Positions 1 through 6,278 are shown, counted from the first letter of the stretch. The stretch is 12,157 nt of DNA from a bacterium (GCA_021107695.1 JAIOSI010000103.1:1-12157), one strand, 5' to 3'. Program-made: numbers and translations. The notes: generated from the letters alone by a model not told the origin.

Positions 1-357
1 CATCATCGCCGTCGAGGTCGCCACCACCTTGGTCAGACTGGCGAGGTCGAAGAGGGTATTCACCTTCATCGGGCGGGGGTTCGGCTCGACCTCCGCCATG
101 CCATACGCTTCGCGCCAGACGATGTTCCCGTGGCGGGCTACCAGCAGCACCACGCCGGGCATCCGTCCGGTGTCCAGCAGCTCATCCACCAGCCCGTCGA
201 GGCGAGCCAGCCTCTCCGGATCCATCCCGACCTCTTCGGGGCGAGCCGTGGAGAGCAGCGGTCCAGCCTCACCGGCACCGAGGGTGGTCAGCAGAATCGC
301 CACAACGGCAACCCCAAAGATAAGATAGCGGAGAACGTTTCCTTTATTGTTGGTCAT
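1..357 (-). CDS. Serine hydrolase of the beta-lactamase / penicillin-binding protein family, N-terminal part (runs off left edge)
   Basis: The visible 119 residues start with a short basic stretch and a hydrophobic segment (about residues 9-28) that looks like a signal peptide or membrane anchor. This is followed by EEVGMDPERLARLDGLVDEL, the usual opening of class C beta-lactamase-like hydrolases, then PGVVLLVARHGNIVWREAYG and LFDLASLTK. The last holds the SxxK catalytic motif (S107, K110). The family includes esterases, D-aminopeptidases and carboxypeptidases as well as beta-lactamases, so the substrate cannot be told. It probably acts outside the cytoplasm. The ATG overlaps the vsr stop codon as ATGA, and a GGAAAG box lies 8 nt upstream. 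The gene is GC-rich like the rest of the chromosome, whereas its upstream neighbours are AT-rich, so it is probably resident host sequence. The YxN and KTG-like motifs lie beyond the window. Confidence 0.85.
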   Translation of the reverse strand, partial: MTNNKGNVLRYLIFGVAVVAILLTTLGAGEAGPLLSTARPEEVGMDPERLARLDGLVDELLDTGRMPGVVLLVARHGNIVWREAYGMAEVEPNPRPMKVNTLFDLASLTKVVATSTAMM

Positions 358-773
358 ATCCTGGTCTTTCCAAGAAAATCTGTAAGTCTATGTTGTAGCT
401 CTATCTTACCTGATAGTTGACACTCCCATACAACTAATACTTTCCAACCCTTTTCCTCAAGTGCTTTTATGTTGGTTGTGTCTCTTGAGACATTCGTCAT
501 ACGTTTCTTCTGCCAAAACTCGGTACGTGTTGTAGGTACAACTCTGCCATACTTACAATCGTGCATATGCCAGTAACAACCATGAACAAAAATAACTTTC
601 TTTCTTCGCCTAAACACAATATCAGGTTTTCCTGGCAATGCTGCAACATGCAATCTGTATCTATATCCCATATTATGCAATAACTTACGAACAAAAATCT
701 CTGGTTGTGTGTTTTTGCTTTTTATAGCTGACATATTCCTATGTCTCTGTTCTTTTGTGTGAACATCAACCAT
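354..773 (-). CDS. vsr: Very short patch repair (Vsr) DNA mismatch endonuclease
   Basis: Vsr nicks DNA 5' to the T of T:G mismatches that arise when 5-methylcytosine deaminates in the recognition site of a partner C5-methyltransferase, so it limits C-to-T mutation. The 139 residues cover the whole family length. The signature NMSAIKSKNTQPE is at residues 13-25, PGKPD at 47-51, and FVHGCYWHMHDCK at 62-74. Residues D51, H64 and H69 match the catalytic residues of E. coli Vsr in number. C66, H71 and C73, with a later C118 in VVWEC, match the zinc-binding set. The ATG overlaps the end of the restriction gene by 8 bp and the stop codon overlaps the downstream hydrolase start, which suggests coupled translation. 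It is the third gene of a methylase-endonuclease-Vsr set and is AT-rich like the other two. Confidence 0.96.
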   Translation of the reverse strand: MVDVHTKEQRHRNMSAIKSKNTQPEIFVRKLLHNMGYRYRLHVAALPGKPDIVFRRRKKVIFVHGCYWHMHDCKYGRVVPTTRTEFWQKKRMTNVSRDTTNIKALEEKGWKVLVVWECQLSGKIELQHRLTDFLGKTRI

Positions 774-1920
774 TATATCTCTCCAGCATAGAATCCATAA
801 ATTGGTCGACAGAAAGCAGAGTGTCTAGAAATGCGGGTGGATAAAATTTATGCAGCTCTTTTGGAACAATCAGGCTAACATTTGCGTTTTTCATCTCTTT
901 TAGTTGATTTTCAGATATACCCTCCTGTAATGTTAATAGGTATCTCTGAGATACATTGGGAGCTTCTTTAAGGATTTGCCTCCAACGATCTTTGCAAGTC
1001 CTCTTTATTGCCAGCATAGTAACCAATGAAGGATCTTTATAATACGCCTCATCGTTCGGGATCATGATATCAGGTCGTCCTTCAATTTTTGACTGCGAAA
1101 AATAAGGGATCCCATTGATATCCAACAGATATTCTGTATGGTTTTCAAGGGAACGCCCAGCTCTAGACTTTCTTCTGTTTAAGATACTATTTGCAAGCTC
1201 AATGAAGGGGTTAATCTCACTAAATCCGCCTCTAATCTCAGGCAGATAGAATTTTTCCTCCATTAACCGAAATAAAGCATATTCCGAGTTCACGGATTCA
1301 ATCAGATGCGTATCGTTGCTACCGTCTAGGAAATTAGTACCGCAGAACTCAAGAGTTTTCCTTGCAATTTGAGACATAATAAGCGTACTCGGAAATTCAG
1401 AATAGTCCTTAATAATCCGTGAAAACTCGTTTACAAGACAATCTTCGGCGGATAGTACTAATTCATGCTCATGGTATACGGACCACTCGCCAACCTCAAT
1501 ACCCAATCGAAGTGCTATTTCATCGAAATCGTCATCAGTGGAAAGAACAAAGGCACTGAAATTTGTAGATGTTTCCGGTATTAGGACAAGAATATCCCCC
1601 AAAAGCTCAGGCTTTCTCCAAGGGAAGTTATGTCCAAATCGGGTAAGTCTATACTCACTCCGAGTTTTTTTTCCATACCATGTTATTACTGATTCTGTGA
1701 TTAGATCATTTTGCCAACAAATAGAGATAAAATGTTTGGTCTTCACTCCTTTTTCTGGCTTAATGTCAGTAAGTATCTCTCCTGCTGATTTTGGTAAATA
1801 AAAACCATACTGATGTCCACCCGTTATATCCAGATCATTGGGTGAGATTCTCTTAAAAAGAGCTTTACCTGTAGCCCTAATCTTACGAATTGCGTCCAGA
1901 CAAGCTTGAGATGCAGCCAT
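766..1920 (-). CDS. ecoRIIR: EcoRII-type restriction endonuclease (Type IIE, predicted CCWGG)
   Basis: This protein of 384 residues should cleave unmethylated CCWGG DNA. Residues about 20-115 resemble the EcoRII N-terminal B3-like effector domain (FKRISPNDLDITGGHQYGFY). Residues about 205-370 are the EcoRII C-terminal PD-(D/E)xK catalytic domain. Visible residues that line up with EcoRII active-site positions are R250/K251 (in RRKSRAGRSLE), D284 (GRPD), Y293, and K310/R312 in IKRTCKDRWRQIL. In EcoRII the N-terminal domain binds a second site and relieves autoinhibition. Keeping both domains suggests a Type IIE enzyme rather than a short PspGI-like one. The length is close to EcoRII (about 400). 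It starts 2 bp after the methylase stop codon, with GAGG in the methylase tail as its ribosome binding site. Specificity is inferred from similarity and from the Dcm-like partner. Confidence 0.93.
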   Translation of the reverse strand: MAASQACLDAIRKIRATGKALFKRISPNDLDITGGHQYGFYLPKSAGEILTDIKPEKGVKTKHFISICWQNDLITESVITWYGKKTRSEYRLTRFGHNFPWRKPELLGDILVLIPETSTNFSAFVLSTDDDFDEIALRLGIEVGEWSVYHEHELVLSAEDCLVNEFSRIIKDYSEFPSTLIMSQIARKTLEFCGTNFLDGSNDTHLIESVNSEYALFRLMEEKFYLPEIRGGFSEINPFIELANSILNRRKSRAGRSLENHTEYLLDINGIPYFSQSKIEGRPDIMIPNDEAYYKDPSLVTMLAIKRTCKDRWRQILKEAPNVSQRYLLTLQEGISENQLKEMKNANVSLIVPKELHKFYPPAFLDTLLSVDQFMDSMLERYNG

Positions 1921-1922
1921 GA

Positions 1923-2945
1923 TTACCTCACAATGGAATGACTCTTAAGTGTTTTCAGTATCTCCACACCAATTGCTTCAACAACATGCGGAACTACTGC
2001 GTTACCAAACTGTTTGTATGCCTGTGTATCGGATACTACTATTGGAAGATCATCAGGAAACCCCATTAGCTTTGCCGCTTCACGTGGTGTTAATCTTCTT
2101 GGATTTTCTCCCTCACCTCTTTGTATCAGCACCTCTGAGCCATCCTTGTAATAGCGCGCACTCAAAGTTCGGCTGATACCGTTCAGATCCGGCAGACCAT
2201 ATCCGAATCCATTTCCACGAGCCCTGTGTTTTGCAGCATAATCCTGCAAATATTTCCACAAATGATCTGAGAGTATATATTTATCATCTGGTTTACTTTC
2301 TAAAATATCTTTTAACGAGTGAGCTTTTTCTTCAACTTCGGGGAAGGAAAAATCTGGTTGATCTCCAAATACCTCCCTATCAAAACAAACAAGGAATATT
2401 CTTTCTCGATGTTGAGGAACAAACCATTTGGCATCAATGATTTTTGAGCGTAATTCGTACCCCAGCTCATCAATTGTTTCACAGATAATTTTCCAGGTTT
2501 TTCCCTTGTCGTGCGACTTCAAATTTTTGACATTTTCAAGAAACAAAATCGGTGGTCGAATGACGCTCGCAATTTCAGCGATGTTGAAAAACAGGTTACC
2601 CTGAGTTTTATCCTTAAAACCATGCTCTCGACCCAAACTTTTCTTTTTCGATACTCCGGCTATAGAGAAGGGCTGGCAAGGAAAACCGCCCGTCAAAATA
2701 TGATGTCTGGGAATGTCGCTGGCATTAACCGAGTTGATGTCTCCAATCGGAGTTTCGTCAAACCATTTGTAGTAGGTTTGTTGAGCATATTTATCCCACT
2801 CGCAGGAGAAGACACATTTTCCCCTCAAGCGTTCCAGACCCAATCGAAAACCGCCTATACCCGCAAACAAGTCAGAAAATGTAAAGAGAGACTCTTGAGA
2901 TTGAAGAGTAGAGTTCTTTTTCAATAAATTCGCTTGAGTGTTCAT
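1923..2945 (-). CDS. dcm: DNA (cytosine-5-)-methyltransferase, Dcm / M.EcoRII type
   Basis: This enzyme methylates C5 of cytosine, most likely the inner C of CCWGG, and protects the host from the adjacent endonuclease. All main C5-MTase motifs are present in its 340 residues: motif I DLFAGIGGF (25-33), motif IV GGFPCQPFS (86-94, catalytic C90), motif VI ENV (137-139), motif VIII QHRER (178-182), motif IX RRLTPREAAKLMGFP (283-297), and motif X AYKQFGNAVVPHV (309-321). The target-recognition region contains RARGNGFGYG and RTLSARYYKDG, very like E. coli Dcm, which supports CCWGG. It lacks the long N-terminal extension of Dcm. A Shine-Dalgarno GGGAG sits 8 nt before the ATG, and the whole 5' gap to the rplT terminator is only 18 bp. 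It is the first gene of the M-R-V cassette. No controller (C) protein gene is visible. Confidence 0.96.
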   Translation of the reverse strand: MNTQANLLKKNSTLQSQESLFTFSDLFAGIGGFRLGLERLRGKCVFSCEWDKYAQQTYYKWFDETPIGDINSVNASDIPRHHILTGGFPCQPFSIAGVSKKKSLGREHGFKDKTQGNLFFNIAEIASVIRPPILFLENVKNLKSHDKGKTWKIICETIDELGYELRSKIIDAKWFVPQHRERIFLVCFDREVFGDQPDFSFPEVEEKAHSLKDILESKPDDKYILSDHLWKYLQDYAAKHRARGNGFGYGLPDLNGISRTLSARYYKDGSEVLIQRGEGENPRRLTPREAAKLMGFPDDLPIVVSDTQAYKQFGNAVVPHVVEAIGVEILKTLKSHSIVR

Positions 2946-2963
2946 ATCAGAGTCTCCCTTTGC

Positions 2964-2990
2964 AAAAAAGACCCACCGTTGAAGTGGGTC
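2964..2990 (-). terminator. Intrinsic terminator of the infC-rpmI-rplT operon
   Basis: Read on the minus strand: GACCCAC, a 7-nt loop, GTGGGTC, then a run of six T. The 7-bp stem is perfect and extends by one A-T pair. It lies 44 bp after the rplT stop codon and ends 18 bp before the methylase ATG. Confidence 0.92.
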
Positions 2991-2991
2991 T

Positions 2992-3020
2992 ATTATCTAC
3001 AACGATGCGGGTTAACGCAA
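2992..3020 (-). promoter_or_regulatory. Candidate sigma70-type promoter for the M-R-V cassette
   Basis: On the minus strand, TTGCGT (3020-3015), a 17-bp spacer and GATAAT (2997-2992) lie just after the rplT stop codon. The -35 is weak (3/6) and the -10 good (5/6). The expected start point is near 2985, inside the 5' arm of the rplT terminator, so a transcript from here would lack most of that arm and could not form the hairpin. Not experimentally proven. Confidence 0.45.
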
Positions 3021-3033
3021 TGGCTATGTTCGG

Positions 3034-3384
3034 CTAGGCTTCGATCTTTTCGATGAGATAGCCGAGGGCGTTGGGATCCGTCGCGGCGAGGTCGGCCAGC
3101 ACCTTGCGGTCGAGCTGAATATCAGCGACCTTCAGGGCGTGGATGAAGCGGCTATAGCTCCTGTATCCGTGCGCCCGTACACCGGCGTTGATCCGGGCAA
3201 TCCAGAGACGACGGAAGGTTCCCTTGCGCTTGCGACGATCGCGGTAGGAGTATTGAAGAGCCTTGGTTACCGCGTCTTTAGCGGTGCGGAAGAGGCGGCT
3301 GCGTCCGTGCTTGAAGCCCTTGGCGCGAGCCAGAATCTTTTTACGACGGCGGCGAGAAGCAACGTTGTTAATCGCGCGTGGCAT
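3034..3384 (-). CDS. rplT: 50S ribosomal protein L20
   Basis: L20 is an early-assembly 23S rRNA-binding protein of the large subunit. In several bacteria it also represses its own operon by binding the mRNA. The 116 residues match the usual length. The highly basic, helical N-terminus is present ([20 protein letters not shown], then [15 protein letters not shown]), as are [19 protein letters not shown] and the globular C-terminal part ending in [25 protein letters not shown] lies 6 nt before the ATG. It is the last gene of infC-rpmI-rplT, 65 bp after rpmI, and is followed by an intrinsic terminator. The assignment is secure. Confidence 0.98.
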   Translation of the reverse strand: MPRAINNVASRRRRKKILARAKGFKHGRSRLFRTAKDAVTKALQYSYRDRRKRKGTFRRLWIARINAGVRAHGYRSYSRFIHALKVADIQLDRKVLADLAATDPNALGYLIEKIEA

Positions 3385-3449
3385 ACTGTTCTCCTAAAAA
3401 CTTCACCCGTTAAATCTCAAAAACCTGAATCCAATAACTGCCAGACTGG

Positions 3450-3647
3450 TTAGGTCTGAATCATCCGCTTGATGCGTTTGACATCGCCACGAACGGTAAT
3501 CAGCGTTGACTTACGCAGACGGCGTTTGCGGTCGGCAGACTTTTTGGTCAGGATATGGTTGCAGTTGGCCTGATGCCGCTTGACCTTGCCCTTTTTGGTA
3601 AGGGAGAAACGCTTGGCGGCTGCCTTGACTGTCTTCATCTTTGGCAC
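3450..3647 (-). CDS. rpmI: 50S ribosomal protein L35 (GTG start)
   Basis: This is a small, basic large-subunit protein of 65 residues, the normal length for L35. The opening PKMKTVKAAAKRFSLTKKGK, the middle RHQANCNHILTKKSADRKRR and the ending RLRKSTLI...DVKRIKRMI are typical of the family. The start codon is GTG, with AAGGAG 5 nt upstream. It is set by the invariant MPKMKT opening of the family. It lies between infC and rplT as in most bacteria. The 247-bp gap to infC is longer than usual and carries one copy of a 28-bp repeat. Confidence 0.97.
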   Translation of the reverse strand: MPKMKTVKAAAKRFSLTKKGKVKRHQANCNHILTKKSADRKRRLRKSTLITVRGDVKRIKRMIQT

Positions 3648-3811
3648 AATGGCTCCTTATTATGCAACAGGCGAAGTGGACACTCCACCACGCACTTCTA
3701 CACTGTACTAACGCTGCTTCATCACCCTGGCAACCGGCTTAAAGCTACCCAAGCAGAAGTACGCTCTTTGAGGACGACTATTGTGCCTGAGAGAACTACC
3801 ATCTGTCAAGC

Positions 3812-3839
3812 CCAGCTTGAAGCTGGACACAGACTCGCG
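3812..3839 (-). repeat. 28-bp dispersed repeat, copy 1 (infC-rpmI gap)
   Basis: These 28 bases are the exact reverse complement of 9400-9427. One end is a near-palindrome with 7-bp arms around a single base (CCAGCTT-C-AAGCTGG). Identity stops exactly at both ends. Both copies lie in intergenic gaps next to highly expressed genes, which fits a dispersed intergenic repeat family. Confidence 0.8.
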
Positions 3840-3894
3840 ACTATAGAGTAATCCTAACAAGTGTAATTTCCACGTTTGACCGCTCCAGCTATTG

Positions 3895-4581
3895 CTACTC
3901 AGCGGCAGCTTCATCGGGAGTTTTCACTGTGGGAGTTTCTACTTCCTCAGCGGTGGTCGCCTCATCAGAGGATTCGGGCTTGCCAGCGGCTTCTCTGGCA
4001 GCGTTCTCCTCCCGCTCCTTCTCGGCCAGTCTTTCGTCGGCAATTTCCTTGTAATGATCGCCCGGGGTCAGCACCATCGTCATAAAGCGACCCTCACGAC
4101 GGGGCTTCTGCTCCACCACGACCTTATCGCCGAAATGCTCGATGATCCGAAGCAGAATCTCTCGCCCGATCTCCGGGTGGGTGTTCTCGCGCCCCCTGAA
4201 CATGATCGTAACCTTGACCTTGCTCAGCTTGCTCAGGAAACGATCGATATGGCTGACCTTGAACTGGTAATCGTGTTCACCGGTCTTCGGACGGAGCTTG
4301 ATTTCCTTCATCGAGAACTTATGCTGCTTCTTGCGGGCTTCATGCTCACGCTTGGATTTTTTGTACTGATACTTGCCGTAATCAATGATACGGCAAACCG
4401 GAGGTCTGCCGTTAGGCGAAACCTCGACCAGATCCAGACCCTTCTTCTGGGCGAGATCCAGTGCTTCCAGGGTACGCATGATCCCGATCTGTTCACCGGA
4501 TTCACCGATAACCCGAACCTCGCGCACGCGAATCTGACGATTGATCCGCGTCCGATCTTTTTGTTGACCTCTACTGGCTAT
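3895..4581 (-). CDS. infC: Translation initiation factor IF-3, AUA start
   Basis: IF-3 binds the 30S subunit, blocks early 50S joining and checks the start codon and initiator tRNA. From the ATA codon at 4581 the product has 228 residues. The N-terminal domain opens RINRQIRVREVRVIGESGEQ and includes RPPVCRIIDYGKYQY. A basic helical linker (KKSKREHEARKKQHK) and the C-terminal domain (EIKLRPKTGEHDYQFKV...MFRGRE) follow. A GTG at 4527 would cut the conserved RINRQIRVR and has no ribosome binding site. ATA at 4581 follows a perfect GGAGGT by 5 nt, and no ATG, GTG or TTG fits better. infC is known to use rare starts (AUU in E. coli) for autoregulation. A tail of about 50 acidic, Ala-rich residues (178-228) extends beyond the usual end of about 180 and is probably disordered. 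Confidence 0.93.
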   Translation of the reverse strand: MASRGQQKDRTRINRQIRVREVRVIGESGEQIGIMRTLEALDLAQKKGLDLVEVSPNGRPPVCRIIDYGKYQYKKSKREHEARKKQHKFSMKEIKLRPKTGEHDYQFKVSHIDRFLSKLSKVKVTIMFRGRENTHPEIGREILLRIIEHFGDKVVVEQKPRREGRFMTMVLTPGDHYKEIADERLAEKEREENAAREAAGKPESSDEATTAEEVETPTVKTPDEAAAE

Positions 4582-4586
4582 CTTGC

Positions 4587-4592
4587 ACCTCC
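4587..4592 (-). promoter_or_regulatory. Shine-Dalgarno that fixes the infC AUA start
   Basis: GGAGGT on the minus strand, with 5 nt (GCAAG) between it and ATA at 4581-4579. It is the full anti-SD complement and lies at no useful distance from any standard start codon in the infC frame. Confidence 0.85.
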
Positions 4593-4640
4593 AGGATGGA
4601 ATATCCAGTATTTCAAACTACACTAAACAAACGCCGGGGC

Positions 4641-4669
4641 ATTATCCCACGGAACGGCAGAGTAGTCAA
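4641..4669 (-). promoter_or_regulatory. Sigma70-type promoter of infC-rpmI-rplT
   Basis: On the minus strand, TTGACT (4669-4664; 5/6), a 17-bp spacer and GATAAT (4646-4641; 5/6) are preceded by TG in the extended -10 position. The expected start is near 4634, giving a leader of about 53 nt before the infC start codon. It is the best promoter match in the window. Confidence 0.8.
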
Positions 4670-4685
4670 GCCAGCGTGTTTTTGC

Positions 4686-4709
4686 AGGGGCGCGGCGTGC
4701 TGCGCCCTT
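4686..4709. repeat. GC-rich palindromic intergenic repeat, family A copy 1
   Basis: GGGCGCGGC and GCTGCGCCC pair around a 2-nt centre (one G-T), with further outer pairs. A related copy lies at 8117-8138 (read on the minus strand), sharing AGGGG..CGGCGTGC and GCC at matching positions. It lies between the DUF3108-type gene and the infC promoter. Confidence 0.7.
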
Positions 4710-4722
4710 TGTCGAATATAAC

Positions 4723-4750
4723 TAGGGGCAGGCACAGGGGCCTGCCCCTA
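4723..4750. repeat. GC-rich palindromic repeat with 11-bp perfect arms
   Basis: TAGGGGCAGGC and GCCTGCCCCTA flank a 6-nt loop. No T-run follows on either strand, so it is not a typical intrinsic terminator, although it lies downstream of the DUF3108-type gene and could protect that transcript's 3' end. It resembles the mobile palindromic repeats found in intergenic DNA of many bacteria. Confidence 0.7.
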
Positions 4751-4788
4751 CAACAGCACTTATCATGTAGCGATATCCAGCGTCGCTG

Positions 4789-5532
4789 CTAATTCCCCAG
4801 TGTGTACTTTTCCAGCAGGGCCTCGACGTTGCCGAACCAGGTGATGCCGGTGATCTTCACCGGAATCTTATGCTCGTCCGCCGTTACCCAGAGGATGACC
4901 TGACCGGAGCGGCGGAAGATGCCGGTTTCTTCGTCGAGTCGAGGGATGACCTTGTAGCACTCAAAGGTTCCCGCCGGGACGGTAACGGTCTCTTTGGCAA
5001 GGACATCCACGGTAACCATTTCGTTACGCAGCGTATCGGCGTAGGGAAAGCTCAGGCTGTTGCCGACGGCGATATCCTGGGTGCGAACGTGATAGAAAGC
5101 GGCAAGGGAGTCGCAGCCCGAAGCGATGACATCCTCGATGACGGTTCCCTCCTGAGTGATGGTGTGCGCCTCCTGGTCGTAGTAAATCACGCCGCTGGCG
5201 GTGTAGTCGCCTTCGATGATGTGTTTTTCGTAGCGTCGGGTGCCGTTGACCTCGGGGTCGTAGAGACTCTCGAACTTATCCTGAACAAAGAAGAAGTCGC
5301 TGAAAGCGGTACTGGAGTTGAGCCGCATGGTGAGCTTGAGGCACTTGATTCCCTCGTAGCGCACCCACTTCTCGACCTCCATAATACAGAGTCCCGCCAT
5401 GGTGTCGCCGTAGGAGACGCTGAAGATCAGCTTCTCGCCGGGAGCAAAGGGCAGCTCGTCTGCGGCAAGGAGGGGCTGAACAGCGGTGAGGAGAAACAGG
5501 GCAGTAATGAGAATGAGCGGTAGGCGTTTCAT
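4789..5532 (-). CDS. Secreted DUF3108-type protein
   Basis: The 247 residues begin with a clear Sec signal peptide: MKR, a hydrophobic core (LPLILITALFLLTAVQPLL) and AAD at the likely cleavage site near residue 24. The mature part starts PFAPGEKLIFSVSYGDTMAG, the usual opening of DUF3108 proteins. It continues with features of that family: VQDKFESLYDP, GDYTASGVIYYD, VTVPAGTFECYKV and a C-terminal WVTADEHKIPVKI strand region. These proteins are predicted beta-rich and periplasmic, and no biochemical role is established. A good ribosome binding site (AAGGGGAT) lies just before the ATG. It stands alone, with a candidate promoter upstream and GC-rich palindromes downstream. Family membership is from pattern recognition; function is unknown. 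Confidence 0.8.
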   Translation of the reverse strand: MKRLPLILITALFLLTAVQPLLAADELPFAPGEKLIFSVSYGDTMAGLCIMEVEKWVRYEGIKCLKLTMRLNSSTAFSDFFFVQDKFESLYDPEVNGTRRYEKHIIEGDYTASGVIYYDQEAHTITQEGTVIEDVIASGCDSLAAFYHVRTQDIAVGNSLSFPYADTLRNEMVTVDVLAKETVTVPAGTFECYKVIPRLDEETGIFRRSGQVILWVTADEHKIPVKITGITWFGNVEALLEKYTLGN

Positions 5533-5548
5533 GGTAATCCCCTTCGAA

Positions 5549-5577
5549 AGCCTGGCGGGAGTCTTCCCTCCAGGGCT
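5549..5577 (-). other. Hairpin in the 5' leader of the DUF3108-type gene
   Basis: AGCCTGGCGGGA and TCCCTCCAGGGCT form a stem of about 11 pairs with one mismatch and a bulge around a 4-nt loop. It ends about 7 bases before the AAGGGG ribosome binding site on the minus-strand transcript. It may affect mRNA stability or translation; no known riboswitch is recognised. Confidence 0.4.
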
Positions 5578-5642
5578 AATTTCTAATTGAATCAGCGTTG
5601 CCGTGCCTGTACGAAGCTATTGTTGAATTCAGAGCTTCCGGT

Positions 5643-5671
5643 AGTATAGCGGTTCGGCAGAGCTTTTTCCA
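5643..5671 (-). promoter_or_regulatory. Candidate promoter of the DUF3108-type gene
   Basis: On the minus strand TGGAAA (5671-5666; 4/6), a 17-bp spacer and TATACT (5648-5643; 5/6) lie about 110 bp before the ATG. The match is moderate. It lies just outside the inverted-repeat-bounded segment at 5690-6126. Confidence 0.4.
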
Positions 5672-5689
5672 GATTCTTGCATAAAAAAA

Positions 5690-6126
5690 GGGATAGTCAC
5701 TCGAAATCGGACTAGCCAGGTGACCATCTAATAAAATCTCCCAAGGCACAATCCGGCTAATAGTGAGGCGATAATATGTTTGTTGCTGGACGATAATCTA
5801 CGCAGCTACAAAGAGTTACAAACTTTGTAAGAAGCGTACCATAGTCGTCCCTACGCTTTTTAAGAGTTATTCTGTCAGCTTTGGCTAATGGGGTAAAGTC
5901 TCTCGCGCGGGTGATGGCGCATCATTTTAACAAGATGTTATTTATGCGCTTATAGGAGATTAACTGGCTGACAACAATCGAAGTAAGCGATGATCGCTGC
6001 CTTGATGAACAAGCACTCATTCCTGTTACTATTGACCGTTTTTGAATTGGCAGCAAACTATCTCTTAATCACAAATATAACAACATAATAGCAGAGAAAC
6101 AACGTTCACGGATAGGTGACTATCCC
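5690..6126. mobile_element. Possible MITE / degenerate insertion element with 11-bp inverted ends
   Basis: GGGATAGTCAC (5690-5700) and its exact reverse complement GTGACTATCCC (6116-6126) bound a gene-free, AT-richer 437-bp segment. A run of seven A lies directly outside each end in the same orientation (5683-5689 and 6127-6133), as a target duplication would. The right A7 is also the U-tract of the tRNA-Asn terminator. Inside are short palindromes, such as TTACAAACTTTGTAA (5816-5830) and AGCGATGATCGCT (5986-5998), but no convincing gene. The inverted ends do not extend past 11 bp, so chance cannot be excluded. Confidence 0.4.
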
Positions 6127-6156
6127 AAAAAAAGAGGGGGGCTAAAAAGCCCCCCC
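6127..6156 (-). terminator. Intrinsic terminator after tRNA-Asn
   Basis: On the minus strand a G-rich arm follows the tRNA CCA end directly, pairs as GGGGGGC with GCCCCCC-type sequence around a short T-rich loop, and is followed, after TC, by seven T. The very stable stem and U-tract make this a strong terminator. Confidence 0.92.
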
Positions 6157-6231
6157 TGGCTCCTCGGGCCGGAGTCGAACCAGCAACCAATCGGTTAACA
6201 GCCGATTGCTCTGCCATTGAGCTACCGAGGA
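6157..6231 (-). tRNA. tRNA-Asn (anticodon GTT), CCA encoded
   Basis: The minus strand folds as a full cloverleaf. The acceptor stem is TCCTCGG with CCGAGGA, the D arm is GCTC...GAGC, and the anticodon stem is ATCGG with CCGAT around loop CTGTTAA (anticodon GTT). The variable loop has 5 nt, the T arm is GCTGG-TTCGACT-CCGGC, the discriminator is G, and CCA is encoded. The length is 75 nt including CCA. It is a single-gene unit with its own promoter and terminator, downstream of dnaJ. Confidence 0.97.
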
Positions 6232-6278
6232 TTGTTCACTTATCTGTACTGCGTCGCACAACCAACGCTGTGCGGGGG

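Larger units (their letters stand above)
354..2945 (-). other. AT-rich restriction-modification-repair island (M-R-V)
   Basis: Three co-directional genes (methylase, EcoRII-type nuclease, Vsr) form a compact block with a 2-bp gap and an 8-bp overlap. The block is plainly more AT-rich than the rplT side and the hydrolase side, and the change happens within a few tens of bases at each edge. This is what recent horizontal transfer would look like. I see no transposase, integrase, flanking direct repeat or tRNA at the borders, so the mode of entry is unknown. Confidence 0.75.

Noticed and set aside
2945..2970. Controller (C) protein gene for the restriction system
   Set aside because: Only 18 bp separate the methylase start from the upstream terminator, and no small helix-turn-helix frame lies near the cassette.
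3895..4527. infC starting at GTG 4527
   Set aside because: It would drop the conserved RINRQIRVR segment and has no Shine-Dalgarno, while ATA at 4581 has a perfect one.
4870..5523. Plus-strand open frame of 217 codons opposite the DUF3108-type gene
   Set aside because: The minus-strand protein has a signal peptide, ribosome binding site and family motifs; the plus frame has none of these.
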